A DNA stretch of 5,205 nt from an uncultured Nocardioides sp. Lineage in GTDB: Bacteria; Actinomycetota; Actinomycetes; Propionibacteriales; Nocardioidaceae. A program made the position numbers and the translations under genes. A model generated the notes under the pieces. That model was not told the DNA's origin. It did not search any database and worked only from the letters and a program-made list of their open reading frames with translations. Shown one piece after another: positions 1 to 5,205 of the stretch. How positions within the stretch are numbered: position 1 is the stretch's first letter; each line of letters opens with the position of its first letter. The DNA lies in the NCBI RefSeq assembly GCF_946885725.1, contig NZ_CAMPGZ010000245.1, forward strand, positions 1 to 5,205, read 5' to 3'.

Positions 1-33
1 CCCCCGCACTGGCTCGATCACCCGGACGACTAG
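1..33 (+). CDS. possible 3' end of an upstream gene (partial)
   Basis: Frame 1 is open from the window edge to a TAG at 31-33 and reads PPHWLDHPDD then stop. Nine of the ten codons end in G or C, as expected for a coding frame here. The stop lies just ahead of the Shine-Dalgarno of the next gene, which would leave a 9-base gap and suggest a shared operon. Frame 2 is also open, to a TGA at 44-46 overlapping the next ATG, and cannot be excluded. Ten codons are too few to identify a product. Confidence 0.35.
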   Translation, partial: PPHWLDHPDD

Positions 34-42
34 AGGAGAACG

Positions 43-1257
43 ATGAGGATCCTCCTGGTCGGCGCCGGCGGTGTCGGCTCGGCCTTCGCCGCCATCGCCG
101 CGCGACGCGACTTCTTCGAGCAGGTCGTGATCGCCGACTACGACAAGGGGCGTGCTGACCGCGCGGCCGAGGCGGACCCGCGGTTCGTCTCGGCCCAGGT
201 CGACGCGTCGTCGGCGGAGTCGGTCGAGAAGCTCGCGCGTGAGCACGGCGTCACGCACGTGATGAACGCCGTCGACCCGGTGTTCGACATGCCGGTGTTC
301 GACGGCGCGTTCGCGGCCGGCGCCGACTACCTCGACATGGCGATGTCGCTGAGCAAGCCGCACCCCGAGACGCCGTACGAGAAGCCCGGCGTCAAGCTCG
401 GCGACGAGCAGTTCGCCAAGGCGGGGGAGTGGGAGGACGCGGGCCGGCTCGCCCTTGTCGGGATGGGCGTCGAGCCCGGGCTGTCCGACGTGTTCGCGCG
501 GTACGCCGCCGACCACCTGTTCAGCGAGATCGACGAGCTCGGCACCCGCGACGGCGCCAACCTGGTGGTCACCGACGACGACGGCAACGAGATCTTCGCG
601 CCGTCGTTCTCGATGTGGACCACGATCGAGGAGTGCCTGAACCCGCCTGTGGTCTGGGAGAACGGCGACTGGCACACGACGCCGCCGTTCAGCGAGCCCG
701 AGGTGTTCGACTTCCCCGAGGGCATCGGCCCGGTCGAGTGCGTCAACGTGGAGCACGAGGAGGTGCTCCTCATGCCGCGCTGGGTCGAGTGCAAGCGCGC
801 GACGTTCAAGTACGGCCTCGGCGACGAGTTCATCAACATCCTCAAGGTGCTGCACACCCTCGGCCTCGACCGCACCGAGAAGGTCCGGGTCAAGGGCGTG
901 GAGGTCAGCCCGCGCGACGTCGTCGCCGCGGTGCTGCCCGACCCCGCCACCGTCGGCCCGCGCATGAAGGGCAAGACCTGCGCCGGCCTCTGGGTCACCG
1001 GCAAGGGCAAGGACGGCAAGCCGCGGTCGACGTACCTCTACCACGTCGTCGACAACGAGTGGTCGATGCGCGAGTACGGCCACCAGTGCGTGGTCTGGCA
1101 GACCGCCGTCAACCCGGTCGTCGCGCTCGAGCTGCTCGCCACCGGCGTGTGGTCGGGCGCGGGCGTGCTCGGTCCGGAGGCGTTCGACGCGCAGCCGTTC
1201 CTCGACCTGCTGACGGCGTACGGCTCGCCGTGGGGGATCAAGGAGCTCGACGTCTGA
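43..1257 (+). CDS. saccharopine dehydrogenase family NAD(P)-dependent oxidoreductase
   Basis: This is a complete 404-residue cytoplasmic oxidoreductase of the saccharopine dehydrogenase family. The N-terminus is a Rossmann fold: a first beta strand, then GAGGVG at residues 7-12. Asp32 sits at the end of the second strand (VVIADYD), which usually favours NAD over NADP. Residues 74-100 carry the family's pattern of Asn, a loop, and GADYLDMA. Residues 139-148 carry GMGVEPGLSD, a version of the family's G-x-x-PG substrate-domain entry. The tail (about 352-401) resembles the C-terminus shared by carboxynorspermidine synthase and lysine/saccharopine dehydrogenases. The ATG start is supported by GAGGAG at 33-38, and the Rossmann motif begins immediately, so little is missing. 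About 400 residues is normal for single-domain members and too short for bifunctional lysine-ketoglutarate reductase/saccharopine dehydrogenase. The substrate cannot be read from sequence: saccharopine, lysine or carboxynorspermidine are candidates. The family call is firm; the exact reaction is open. Confidence 0.88.
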   Translation: MRILLVGAGGVGSAFAAIAARRDFFEQVVIADYDKGRADRAAEADPRFVSAQVDASSAESVEKLAREHGVTHVMNAVDPVFDMPVFDGAFAAGADYLDMAMSLSKPHPETPYEKPGVKLGDEQFAKAGEWEDAGRLALVGMGVEPGLSDVFARYAADHLFSEIDELGTRDGANLVVTDDDGNEIFAPSFSMWTTIEECLNPPVVWENGDWHTTPPFSEPEVFDFPEGIGPVECVNVEHEEVLLMPRWVECKRATFKYGLGDEFINILKVLHTLGLDRTEKVRVKGVEVSPRDVVAAVLPDPATVGPRMKGKTCAGLWVTGKGKDGKPRSTYLYHVVDNEWSMREYGHQCVVWQTAVNPVVALELLATGVWSGAGVLGPEAFDAQPFLDLLTAYGSPWGIKELDV

Positions 1258-1261
1258 GGGA

Positions 1262-1278
1262 CGGCCTAGGGTCGGCCG
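1262..1278 (+). repeat. 5-bp inverted repeat enclosing the hexamer TAGGGT
   Basis: CGGCC (1262-1266) and GGCCG (1274-1278) are perfect inverted copies around a 7-base loop, TAGGGTC. The structure sits directly before the GTG at 1280, so in a read-through transcript from the upstream gene it could fold next to the start codon. GC-only stems this short occur often by chance in such DNA, so a function is speculative. Confidence 0.25.
1267..1272 (+). promoter_or_regulatory. candidate -10 hexamer TAGGGT, leaderless start of the DinB-type gene
   Basis: TAGGGT matches the actinobacterial -10 pattern TANNNT and ends exactly 7 bases before the GTG at 1280, which would place transcription start on the start codon. 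No convincing -35 (TTGACA-like) lies 16-18 bases upstream. The alternative reading is that AGGG serves as a weak Shine-Dalgarno about 8 bases from the GTG. The same arrangement recurs before gabT and dxr. Confidence 0.4.
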
Positions 1279-1279
1279 G

Positions 1280-1948
1280 GTGGCACCTGTCGACGACACC
1301 GTGGCCCTGCTCGACCGCGCTCACCGCCCGCTGCTGGATCTCGCGCGATCGGCCGACGACGACGTCGGCTGGACGGCCACGCAGCTGCCGGGCTGGACGG
1401 TGCGCGACCTGATCCACCACCTCGCGACCGACTGCCAGCGGCTGCTGGTGGCGCTCCACACTCCGGCCGACGGCCAGCTCGGCACCGACGAGGTGACGTA
1501 CTGGTCGATGTGGCAGCCGGGCACGGACGGCGCCGCGGCGAGCCTGCGCGCGACCAGGACCATGGCGTCGGTCTGGTCGTCGGTGCGCGGCCCGGCCGAC
1601 CTGTACGTCGAGACCGCGGAGGCGCTCCTGCGGGCAGCGGGCAAGGCCGACCCGGAGGAGGTGGTCCGCACGCAGGGGCGCGCGCTCACGGTCCGGTCGC
1701 TGCTGCACACCGCTGCCGTCGAGGCCGCGATCCACCACCTCGACCTGCGGCCGACCCTCATCGACGAGCCGCACCCGGACGCGCTGCGCACGGTGCGGAC
1801 CGTGCTCGACGGCCTCGCCGGAGAGCCGGCGCCGGACGACTGGTCCGACGTCCGCTACGTGCTGGTCGGCACCGGGCGCGCCGCCCTCACCGACGACGAG
1901 CGCGAGCAGCTCGGCGGAGTCGCCGACCACTTCCCCCTGCTGGGCTGA
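1280..1948 (+). CDS. DinB / maleylpyruvate isomerase N-terminal domain protein (mycothiol-linked metalloenzyme family)
   Basis: This 222-residue protein belongs to the DinB-like, maleylpyruvate isomerase (MDMPI) superfamily common in mycothiol-producing actinobacteria. Residues 36-49 read LPGWTVRDLIHHLA, the family's hallmark (PGWTVRDLvaHla), and His46 or His47 is the expected first metal ligand. Residues 138-156 carry VRSLLHTAAVEAAIHHLDL; here E148-x3-H152 matches the Glu and His ligands that, with the first His, bind zinc in Corynebacterium glutamicum maleylpyruvate isomerase. Such enzymes typically use mycothiol as cofactor for isomerase or transferase reactions. No gentisate-pathway genes (gentisate dioxygenase, fumarylpyruvate hydrolase) are visible, so a maleylpyruvate role is not supported and the substrate is unknown. 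The GTG at 1280 was chosen because the N-terminus then has normal family length; the in-frame GTG at 1301 is an alternative. It starts 22 bases after the upstream gene, so co-transcription is possible alongside the candidate own promoter. It converges on the membrane-protein gene downstream. Confidence 0.85.
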   Translation: MAPVDDTVALLDRAHRPLLDLARSADDDVGWTATQLPGWTVRDLIHHLATDCQRLLVALHTPADGQLGTDEVTYWSMWQPGTDGAAASLRATRTMASVWSSVRGPADLYVETAEALLRAAGKADPEEVVRTQGRALTVRSLLHTAAVEAAIHHLDLRPTLIDEPHPDALRTVRTVLDGLAGEPAPDDWSDVRYVLVGTGRAALTDDEREQLGGVADHFPLLG

Positions 1949-1956
1949 TCGGTCGG

Positions 1957-2250
1957 CTAGAACGGGTTGACCCACCAGCCGAGGTCGACGGCGCGGACCT
2001 CGGGGTTGCGCGCGTCCCAGCAGCTCCAGTGCGGGTCGTCGTCCGGCCAGGTCACCCACTCCAGCCGGTAGGAGCGGAAGTTGCCGCCGGCGTACTCGTT
2101 GCACTGCTCGATCGCCGCGCGCTGCATGCCCGGGGTGACCGACGGCCCGAAGAAGTAGACGACGGTCCCGACCAGCACGAAGATCACGACCAGCATCGAC
2201 CGGATCGCCCGGATCGACAGGCCGGTCTCGCCCACCGCGGAAACGCCCAC
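1957..2250 (-). CDS. small single-pass membrane protein of unknown function (97 aa)
   Basis: I do not recognise a named family. The start is the GTG at 2250, because a perfect AAGGAGGT lies 4 bases ahead of it on the minus strand; the longer frame back to a TTG at 2310 would translate through that site and is unlikely. The protein has a short N-terminal segment with Arg14 and Arg17, one hydrophobic helix at about residues 18-34 (SMLVVIFVLVGTVVYFF), and a roughly 60-residue C-terminal part. By the positive-inside rule the C-terminal part should lie outside the cytoplasm. It holds exactly two cysteines, Cys50 and Cys77, which could form a disulfide, and six tryptophans (65, 68, 75, 78, 92, 93), ending in GWWVNPF. 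The gene follows gabT on the same strand after 74 bases and may be co-transcribed. Codon use matches its neighbours. That it is a real gene is well supported by the Shine-Dalgarno, the helix and composition; function is not inferred. Confidence 0.78.
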   Translation of the reverse strand: MGVSAVGETGLSIRAIRSMLVVIFVLVGTVVYFFGPSVTPGMQRAAIEQCNEYAGGNFRSYRLEWVTWPDDDPHWSCWDARNPEVRAVDLGWWVNPF

Positions 2251-2254
2251 TCCT

Positions 2255-2262
2255 ACCTCCTT
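2255..2262 (-). promoter_or_regulatory. strong Shine-Dalgarno AAGGAGGT deciding the 2250 start
   Basis: On the minus strand AAGGAGGT is followed by AGGA and then GTG at 2250. It is complementary to the 16S rRNA 3' end over eight bases, and the AGGAGG core lies 5 bases from the GTG. It is the strongest ribosome binding site in the window and excludes the upstream TTG at 2310 as the likely start. A second in-frame GTG at 2235 is about 20 bases away and too distant. Confidence 0.85.
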
Positions 2263-2281
2263 CGGAGACAGGGTAGGGACA

Positions 2282-2290
2282 GGACGGTCC
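2282..2290. repeat. short palindrome GGACGGTCC between gabT and the membrane-protein gene
   Basis: GGAC and GTCC flank one central base in the 74-base gap after the gabT stop. The gap has no convincing rho-independent terminator on the minus strand: this palindrome has no room for a loop and is not followed by a T-run. Transcription could therefore continue from gabT into the small gene. A loose TACCCT (-10-like) at 2275-2270 on the minus strand lacks a -35 and is not called as a promoter. Confidence 0.2.
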
Positions 2291-2324
2291 GTTCGCGGCG
2301 AAACGGGCAATCAGCGCAGGGGGT

Positions 2325-3683
2325 CTAGGCCGTCGCGGCGAACGCCTCCGCGACCACGTCGAACGCCTCCTCGAGCAGCGGCTCGGGCATCACCAGCGGC
2401 GGCAGGAACCGCAGCACGTTGCCGTAGGTCCCGCAGGTCAGAGTCACGACGCCCTGCGCGTGGCAGTGCGCCGAGATCTGGCCGGCCCGGGCGGCGTCGG
2501 GGGTACGTCCGTCCGGGCCGACGATCTCGACCGCGACCATCGCTCCGCGCCCGCGTACGTCGCCGGCGCAGGCGTGCTGCTCGCGGATCTCGCCGAGGCG
2601 GCGAGTCATGATGTCGCCGAGCCGGCGGGCGGCCGCGGCGAGGTCGTTCTTCTGCATCGTCTCGATGGCGCCGAGCGCGGCGGCGCAGGCGACCGGGTTG
2701 CCGCCGTAGGTGCCGCCGAGGCCGCCGACGTGCACGGCGTCCATGATCTCGGCGCGGCCGGTGACCGCGGCCAGCGGGAAGCCGCCGGCGATGCCCTTCG
2801 CGGTCGTGACCAGGTCGGGGACGACGCCCTCGTGGTCGCAGGCGAACCAGTCGCCGGTGCGGCAGAAGCCGGTCTGGATCTCGTCGGCGACGAACACGAT
2901 GCCGCTGGCCTCGGCCCACTCCTTCAGTCGCGGCAGGAAGCCGTCGGCCGGCACCACGAAGCCGCCCTCGCCGAGGATCGGCTCGATCACCAGGCAGGCC
3001 AGGTTGGCCGCGCCGACCTGCTTCTCGAGCACGTCGATGGCGCGGTCGGCCGCCTGCTCGCCGGTGACCGGTGCCGGCTCGCGGAACGGGTAGGACATCG
3101 GCGCGCGGTAGACCTCGCTCGCGAACGGCCCGAAGGAGTGCTTGTAGGGCATGTTCTTGGCGGTCATCGCCATCGTCAGGTTGGTGCGCCCGTGGTACGC
3201 GTGGTCGACCACCGCGACGGCCTGCCGCCTGGTGTACGCCCGGGCGATCTTCACCGCGTTCTCCACGGCCTCGGCGCCGGAGTTCAGCAGCGCCGACTTC
3301 TTGGCGTGGCTGCCGGGAGTCAGCTCCGCGAGCTTCTCGGCGACGTCCACGTATCCGTCGTACGGCGTGACCATGAAGCAGGTGTGGGTGAACGCCTGCA
3401 CCTGCTCGGTCACCCGCTCGACGACCGCCGGCGCGCTGTTGCCGACGCTCGTCACGGCGATGCCGGACGCGAGGTCGATCAGCGAGTTGCCGTCGGCGTC
3501 GACGAGTACGCCGCCTCCGGCCGCCTCGACGAACACCGGCAGGGTCGTGCCGACCCCGGCGGCGACGTGCTCCTGGCGACGGGCGAACTTCGCGCGTGAC
3601 ACGGGGCCGGGGATCTCGGTGACGAGCCTGCGCTGCTGCGCGATCCCGGGTCCGCCGGTGGCGCGTTCTGCGGTGTCGGTCAT
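2325..3683 (-). CDS. gabT: 4-aminobutyrate--2-oxoglutarate transaminase (class III PLP aminotransferase)
   Basis: This 452-residue cytoplasmic enzyme should transfer the amino group of 4-aminobutyrate to 2-oxoglutarate, giving succinate semialdehyde and glutamate, and often also accepts 5-aminovalerate. Class III landmarks are all present: [15 protein letters not shown] at 134-148 (PLP-phosphate binding), HAYHGRT at 161-167, [12 protein letters not shown] at 266-277 with Asp267 for the pyridine nitrogen, [11 protein letters not shown] at 293-303 with Lys296 as the PLP lysine, and GGTYGGNP at 323-330. The N-terminal segment ([13 protein letters not shown], 18-30) is typical of actinobacterial GabT, and length is normal for them. 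The ATG at 3683 is the natural start; there is no strong Shine-Dalgarno, but a TAGGCT hexamer ends 7 bases before it. No succinate-semialdehyde dehydrogenase gene (gabD) is visible, so the rest of the GABA route must lie elsewhere. Transcription diverges from dxr. The aminotransferase class is certain; GABA over 5-aminovalerate or other omega-amines is likely but not proven. Confidence 0.92.
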   Translation of the reverse strand: MTDTAERATGGPGIAQQRRLVTEIPGPVSRAKFARRQEHVAAGVGTTLPVFVEAAGGGVLVDADGNSLIDLASGIAVTSVGNSAPAVVERVTEQVQAFTHTCFMVTPYDGYVDVAEKLAELTPGSHAKKSALLNSGAEAVENAVKIARAYTRRQAVAVVDHAYHGRTNLTMAMTAKNMPYKHSFGPFASEVYRAPMSYPFREPAPVTGEQAADRAIDVLEKQVGAANLACLVIEPILGEGGFVVPADGFLPRLKEWAEASGIVFVADEIQTGFCRTGDWFACDHEGVVPDLVTTAKGIAGGFPLAAVTGRAEIMDAVHVGGLGGTYGGNPVACAAALGAIETMQKNDLAAAARRLGDIMTRRLGEIREQHACAGDVRGRGAMVAVEIVGPDGRTPDAARAGQISAHCHAQGVVTLTCGTYGNVLRFLPPLVMPEPLLEEAFDVVAEAFAATA

Positions 3684-3690
3684 GCGACGC

Positions 3691-3696
3691 AGCCTA
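3691..3696 (-). promoter_or_regulatory. candidate -10 hexamer TAGGCT, leaderless start of gabT
   Basis: On the minus strand TAGGCT fits TANNNT and ends 7 bases before the gabT ATG (the intervening bases are GCGTCGC). That places the expected transcription start at or next to the ATG. The 7 bases contain no purine-rich ribosome binding site, which makes this the clearest leaderless candidate of the three. A -35 at 17-base spacing would be TGGCCT (3719-3714), only 3 of 6 matches to TTGACA. Confidence 0.45.
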
Positions 3697-3717
3697 GGAC
3701 AGTTCCGCGCGCGAGGC

Positions 3718-3793
3718 CACGGATCGGTGCGCTGTTCGCGACATCGACCGTCGGAAACCGTCGTACTCGCCCCACCTCACGCGCGGATCCGTG
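3718..3793. repeat. 8-bp inverted repeat CACGGATC ... GATCCGTG in the gabT-dxr intergenic region
   Basis: CACGGATC (3718-3725) and GATCCGTG (3786-3793) are exact reverse complements separated by 60 bases. The left arm overlaps where a gabT -35 would be, and the right arm lies about 20 bases upstream of the dxr -10-like hexamer. It could be a pair of operator half-sites for a shared regulator, but the arms do not extend with further matches, and one such repeat in 142 GC-rich bases is plausible by chance. Confidence 0.25.
3747..3763. repeat. two direct ACCGTCG repeats spaced one helical turn apart
   Basis: ACCGTCG occurs at 3747-3753 and again at 3757-3763, a 10-base period that places both copies on the same face of the helix. 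They lie roughly midway between the divergent gabT and dxr starts, inside the 8-bp inverted repeat. This arrangement suits a DNA-binding protein operator, but no regulator gene is nearby and the heptamer is of common GC-rich type. Confidence 0.3.
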
Positions 3794-3812
3794 CCGTCGA
3801 CCGCTTCTCGGG

Positions 3813-3818
3813 CAGGAT
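3813..3818 (+). promoter_or_regulatory. candidate -10 hexamer CAGGAT, leaderless start of dxr
   Basis: CAGGAT ends 7 bases before the GTG at 3826, the same geometry as the hexamers before gabT and the DinB-type gene, with C instead of T at the first position. A TCGACC at 3797-3802 resembles a -35 but is only 10 bases away, so it does not pair with this hexamer. AGGA (3814-3817) could instead act as a Shine-Dalgarno 8 bases from the GTG. Both readings favour the GTG at 3826 over the in-frame ATG at 3817. Confidence 0.38.
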
Positions 3819-3825
3819 GGACGGT

Positions 3826-4926
3826 GTGAGTCCCGCCCCCGCCCGTCCTCGTGACGTCGTCATCCTCGGCTCGACCGGATCCATCGGGACGCAGGCCCTG
3901 GACCTGGTGCGGCGGCACCCCGACCGCTTCCGCGTCGTCGGCCTCACCGCCGGCGGCAGCAACCCCGACCTGTTCGCCGAGCAGGTGCGCGAGTTCGCGC
4001 CGGCCTTCGCCGACACGGGGGAGGACGCCTCGATCGCCGCGGCCGCACTGGAGTGCGACGTCGTGCTCAACGGGGTCGCCGGCGCGGTCGGCCTGCGCCC
4101 GACCATCGCCGCGCTGGAGGCCGGCAACACGCTCGCGCTGGCCAACAAGGAGTCGCTGATCATCGGCGGCCCGGTCGTGACCGCGCTGGCGAAGCCGGGC
4201 CAGATCGTGCCCGTCGACAGCGAGCACAGCGCGCTGGCCCAGTGCCTGCGCGGTGGCCACCCCGACGAGGTACGCCGGCTCGTCCTCACCGCCAGCGGCG
4301 GGCCGTTCCGCGGGCGCCGCCGCGAGGAGCTGCACGACGTCACGCCCGAGCAGGCGCTCGCGCACCCGACCTGGTCGATGGGCCCGCTGGTGACGATCAA
4401 CTCCGCGACGCTGGTCAACAAGGGCCTCGAGGTGATCGAGGCGCACCTGCTCTTCGACGTCCCGTTCGACCGGATCGACGTGGTCGTCCACCCGACCTCG
4501 GTCGTGCACTCGATGGTCGAGTTCGACGACGGGTCCACGCTGGCGCAGGCGAGCCCGCCGTCGATGATGATCCCGATCGCGCTCGGCCTGGGCTGGCCCG
4601 ACCGGGTGCCGCAGGCCGCGCCTGGCATCGACTGGACGAAGCCGGAGACGTGGGAGTTCTTCCCGCTCGACGACGAGGCCTTTCCCGCGGTGTCGCTCGC
4701 GCGCGAGGCCGGCCGGGCCGGTGGCACCGCGCCCGCGGTCTACAACGCCGCCAACGAGGTGTGCGTCCAGGCGTTCCTCGACGGTGAGATCAGGTTCACC
4801 GACATCGTGCCCACCATCGAGCGCGTCCTCGCCGCCCACGACGTACCCTCGAACGTGACGGACCTGACCGTCGACGACGTACTCGCCGCGGACGCCTGGG
4901 CGCGCGCCCGCGCCGCCTCCGCCTGA
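3826..4926 (+). CDS. dxr: 1-deoxy-D-xylulose 5-phosphate reductoisomerase
   Basis: Cytoplasmic enzyme of the MEP isoprenoid pathway that rearranges and reduces 1-deoxy-D-xylulose 5-phosphate to 2-C-methyl-D-erythritol 4-phosphate using NADPH and a divalent metal. The 366 residues carry GSTGSIG (15-21) for NADPH, LANKES (105-110), and PVDSEHSAL (129-137) with metal ligands Asp131 and Glu133. Further on are ASGGPFR (156-162), HPTWSMG (180-186, the flexible loop with Trp183), [13 protein letters not shown] (198-210) with the third metal ligand Glu202, and [12 protein letters not shown] (307-318). All catalytic residues I know for the family are present. It is shorter than the E. coli (398) and M. 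tuberculosis (413) enzymes, partly from a compact stretch between TAGG (41-44) and DVVLN (78-82) and partly from shorter termini. The GTG start at 3826 is preferred over the ATG at 3817, which has poor spacing to any ribosome binding site; the open frame runs back to 3151 but is antisense to gabT there. The TGA is 22 bases before rip1, consistent with an operon. Confidence 0.95.
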   Translation: MSPAPARPRDVVILGSTGSIGTQALDLVRRHPDRFRVVGLTAGGSNPDLFAEQVREFAPAFADTGEDASIAAAALECDVVLNGVAGAVGLRPTIAALEAGNTLALANKESLIIGGPVVTALAKPGQIVPVDSEHSALAQCLRGGHPDEVRRLVLTASGGPFRGRRREELHDVTPEQALAHPTWSMGPLVTINSATLVNKGLEVIEAHLLFDVPFDRIDVVVHPTSVVHSMVEFDDGSTLAQASPPSMMIPIALGLGWPDRVPQAAPGIDWTKPETWEFFPLDDEAFPAVSLAREAGRAGGTAPAVYNAANEVCVQAFLDGEIRFTDIVPTIERVLAAHDVPSNVTDLTVDDVLAADAWARARAASA

Positions 4927-4934
4927 CCGTGCCC

Positions 4935-4940
4935 GAAGGA
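4935..4940 (+). promoter_or_regulatory. Shine-Dalgarno GAAGGA deciding the rip1 start
   Basis: GAAGGA ends 8 bases before the ATG at 4949. A nearer ATG at 4941 abuts the site with no spacing, is in another frame and meets TGA after four codons, so it is not the start. The site lies in the 22-base gap after dxr, indicating separate ribosome loading on a shared dxr-rip1 transcript. Confidence 0.75.
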
Positions 4941-4948
4941 ATGTCCCG

Positions 4949-5205
4949 ATGCTGACCGTGCTCATGTACACGCTGGGCGTGGTGCTCTTCGTGGTCGGCA
5001 TCGCGGTCTCCATCGGCCTGCACGAGATCGGCCACCTCTACCCGGCGAAGAAGTTCGGGGTGAAGGTCACCCAGTACTTCATCGGCTTCGGCCGCACGCT
5101 GTGGTCCACGAAGCGCGGGGAGACGGAGTACGGCGTCAAGGCGATCCCGCTCGGCGGCTACGTCAAGCTCGTCGGGATGCTGCCGCCCGGCCGCGAGGAC
5201 GAGGT
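4949..5205 (+). CDS. rip1: site-2 intramembrane zinc metalloprotease, M50 family (Rip1/RseP type), 5' part only
   Basis: The window holds the first 85 codons plus two bases. This membrane protease cuts transmembrane anti-sigma factors and other membrane proteins within the bilayer (RseP in E. coli, Rip1 in mycobacteria). A first transmembrane helix spans about residues 5-24 and runs into HEIGH at 25-29, the zinc-binding HExxH with catalytic Glu26. It is followed by the conserved [11 protein letters not shown] (43-53), [19 protein letters not shown] (56-74) and GMLPPG (76-81), closely matching the start of M. tuberculosis Rip1 (Rv2869c). The second metal-site motif, PDZ domain and later helices lie beyond the edge; family members are usually about 400-450 residues. 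The ATG at 4949 is set by GAAGGA at 4935-4940. The position directly after dxr is the conserved actinobacterial arrangement, in which ispG normally follows. Confidence 0.93.
   Translation, partial: MLTVLMYTLGVVLFVVGIAVSIGLHEIGHLYPAKKFGVKVTQYFIGFGRTLWSTKRGETEYGVKAIPLGGYVKLVGMLPPGREDE

Noticed and set aside
429..1412. 327-codon + frame overlapping the saccharopine dehydrogenase family gene
   Set aside because: Arg/Ala/Gly-rich translation typical of an out-of-frame reading; it crosses the real stop and the next gene start without any domain.
1949..1956. terminator between the convergent DinB-type and membrane-protein genes
   Set aside because: Only 8 bases separate the stop codons and no hairpin with a T-run is visible on either strand.
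1238..2104. 288-codon minus-strand frame opposite the DinB-type gene
   Set aside because: Repetitive Arg/Val/Gly/Ala composition, no motif, and it overlaps two supported genes.
2251..2310. TTG start at 2310 for the small membrane protein
   Set aside because: It would place the perfect AAGGAGGT inside the coding region and adds 20 residues with no feature; the GTG at 2250 has ideal spacing.
2460..3599. 379-codon open frame antisense to gabT
   Set aside because: It is the shadow of gabT in GC-rich DNA: the translation is low-complexity (rich in G, A, R, V, D, H) with no recognisable motif, while the opposite strand encodes a complete aminotransferase.
3797..3818. TCGACC / CAGGAT as a paired -35/-10 promoter for dxr
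   Set aside because: The two elements are only 10 bases apart, against the 16-18 usually needed.
3151..3825. 225-codon N-terminal extension of dxr
   Set aside because: The frame stays open only because there is no stop antisense to gabT; the DXR NADPH motif begins right after the GTG at 3826, matching normal family architecture.
4941..4955. ATG at 4941 as a start after dxr
   Set aside because: It abuts the Shine-Dalgarno, is out of frame with the protease and hits TGA after four codons.
3694..5013. 439-codon minus-strand frame opposite dxr
   Set aside because: Antisense shadow of dxr; low-complexity and without domain features.

Overview
The window is dense, GC-rich chromosomal DNA whose coding frames end almost every codon in G or C, with GTG starts and gaps of 142 bases or less. 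The dxr-rip1 gene pair and a maleylpyruvate-isomerase-type (mycothiol-linked) protein point to a high-GC actinobacterium. A Nocardioides-like member of the Propionibacteriales is my best guess, but this is inferred from gene content and protein flavour, not from a marker gene. I see no RNA gene, mobile element, CRISPR array or origin.

Layout: (1) a possible last few codons of an upstream gene, then a complete 404-residue saccharopine-dehydrogenase-family oxidoreductase on + (43-1257). (2) A DinB/maleylpyruvate-isomerase-type metalloprotein on + (1280-1948). (3) Convergent to it, with stop codons 8 bases apart, a 97-residue single-pass membrane protein of unknown function on - (1957-2250). (4) Upstream of that on the same strand, a complete class III aminotransferase annotated as GABA transaminase, gabT (2325-3683). 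(5) A 142-base divergent intergenic region that should hold the control signals for gabT and dxr. (6) dxr (3826-4926), encoding the first committed enzyme of the MEP isoprenoid pathway, followed after 22 bases by the 5' end of rip1, an intramembrane site-2 protease cut by the window edge.

The genes form two functional themes. The left part concerns amino-acid or polyamine nitrogen metabolism: a saccharopine-type dehydrogenase and an omega-amino-acid transaminase, on opposite strands and so not one operon. The right part is the conserved actinobacterial dxr-rip1 block, normally followed by ispG just beyond this window.

No wholly new system is visible. The most interesting regulatory observation is that three genes (the DinB-type gene, gabT and dxr) share a T/C-A-G-G-N-T hexamer ending exactly 7 bases before the start codon, with no strong Shine-Dalgarno. 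The other three genes (saccharopine dehydrogenase family, small membrane protein, rip1) have clear Shine-Dalgarno sequences. This split suggests leaderless transcription for the first group. The other points worth a look are a dxr with a shortened N-terminal region and the uncharacterised Trp-rich membrane protein behind gabT.
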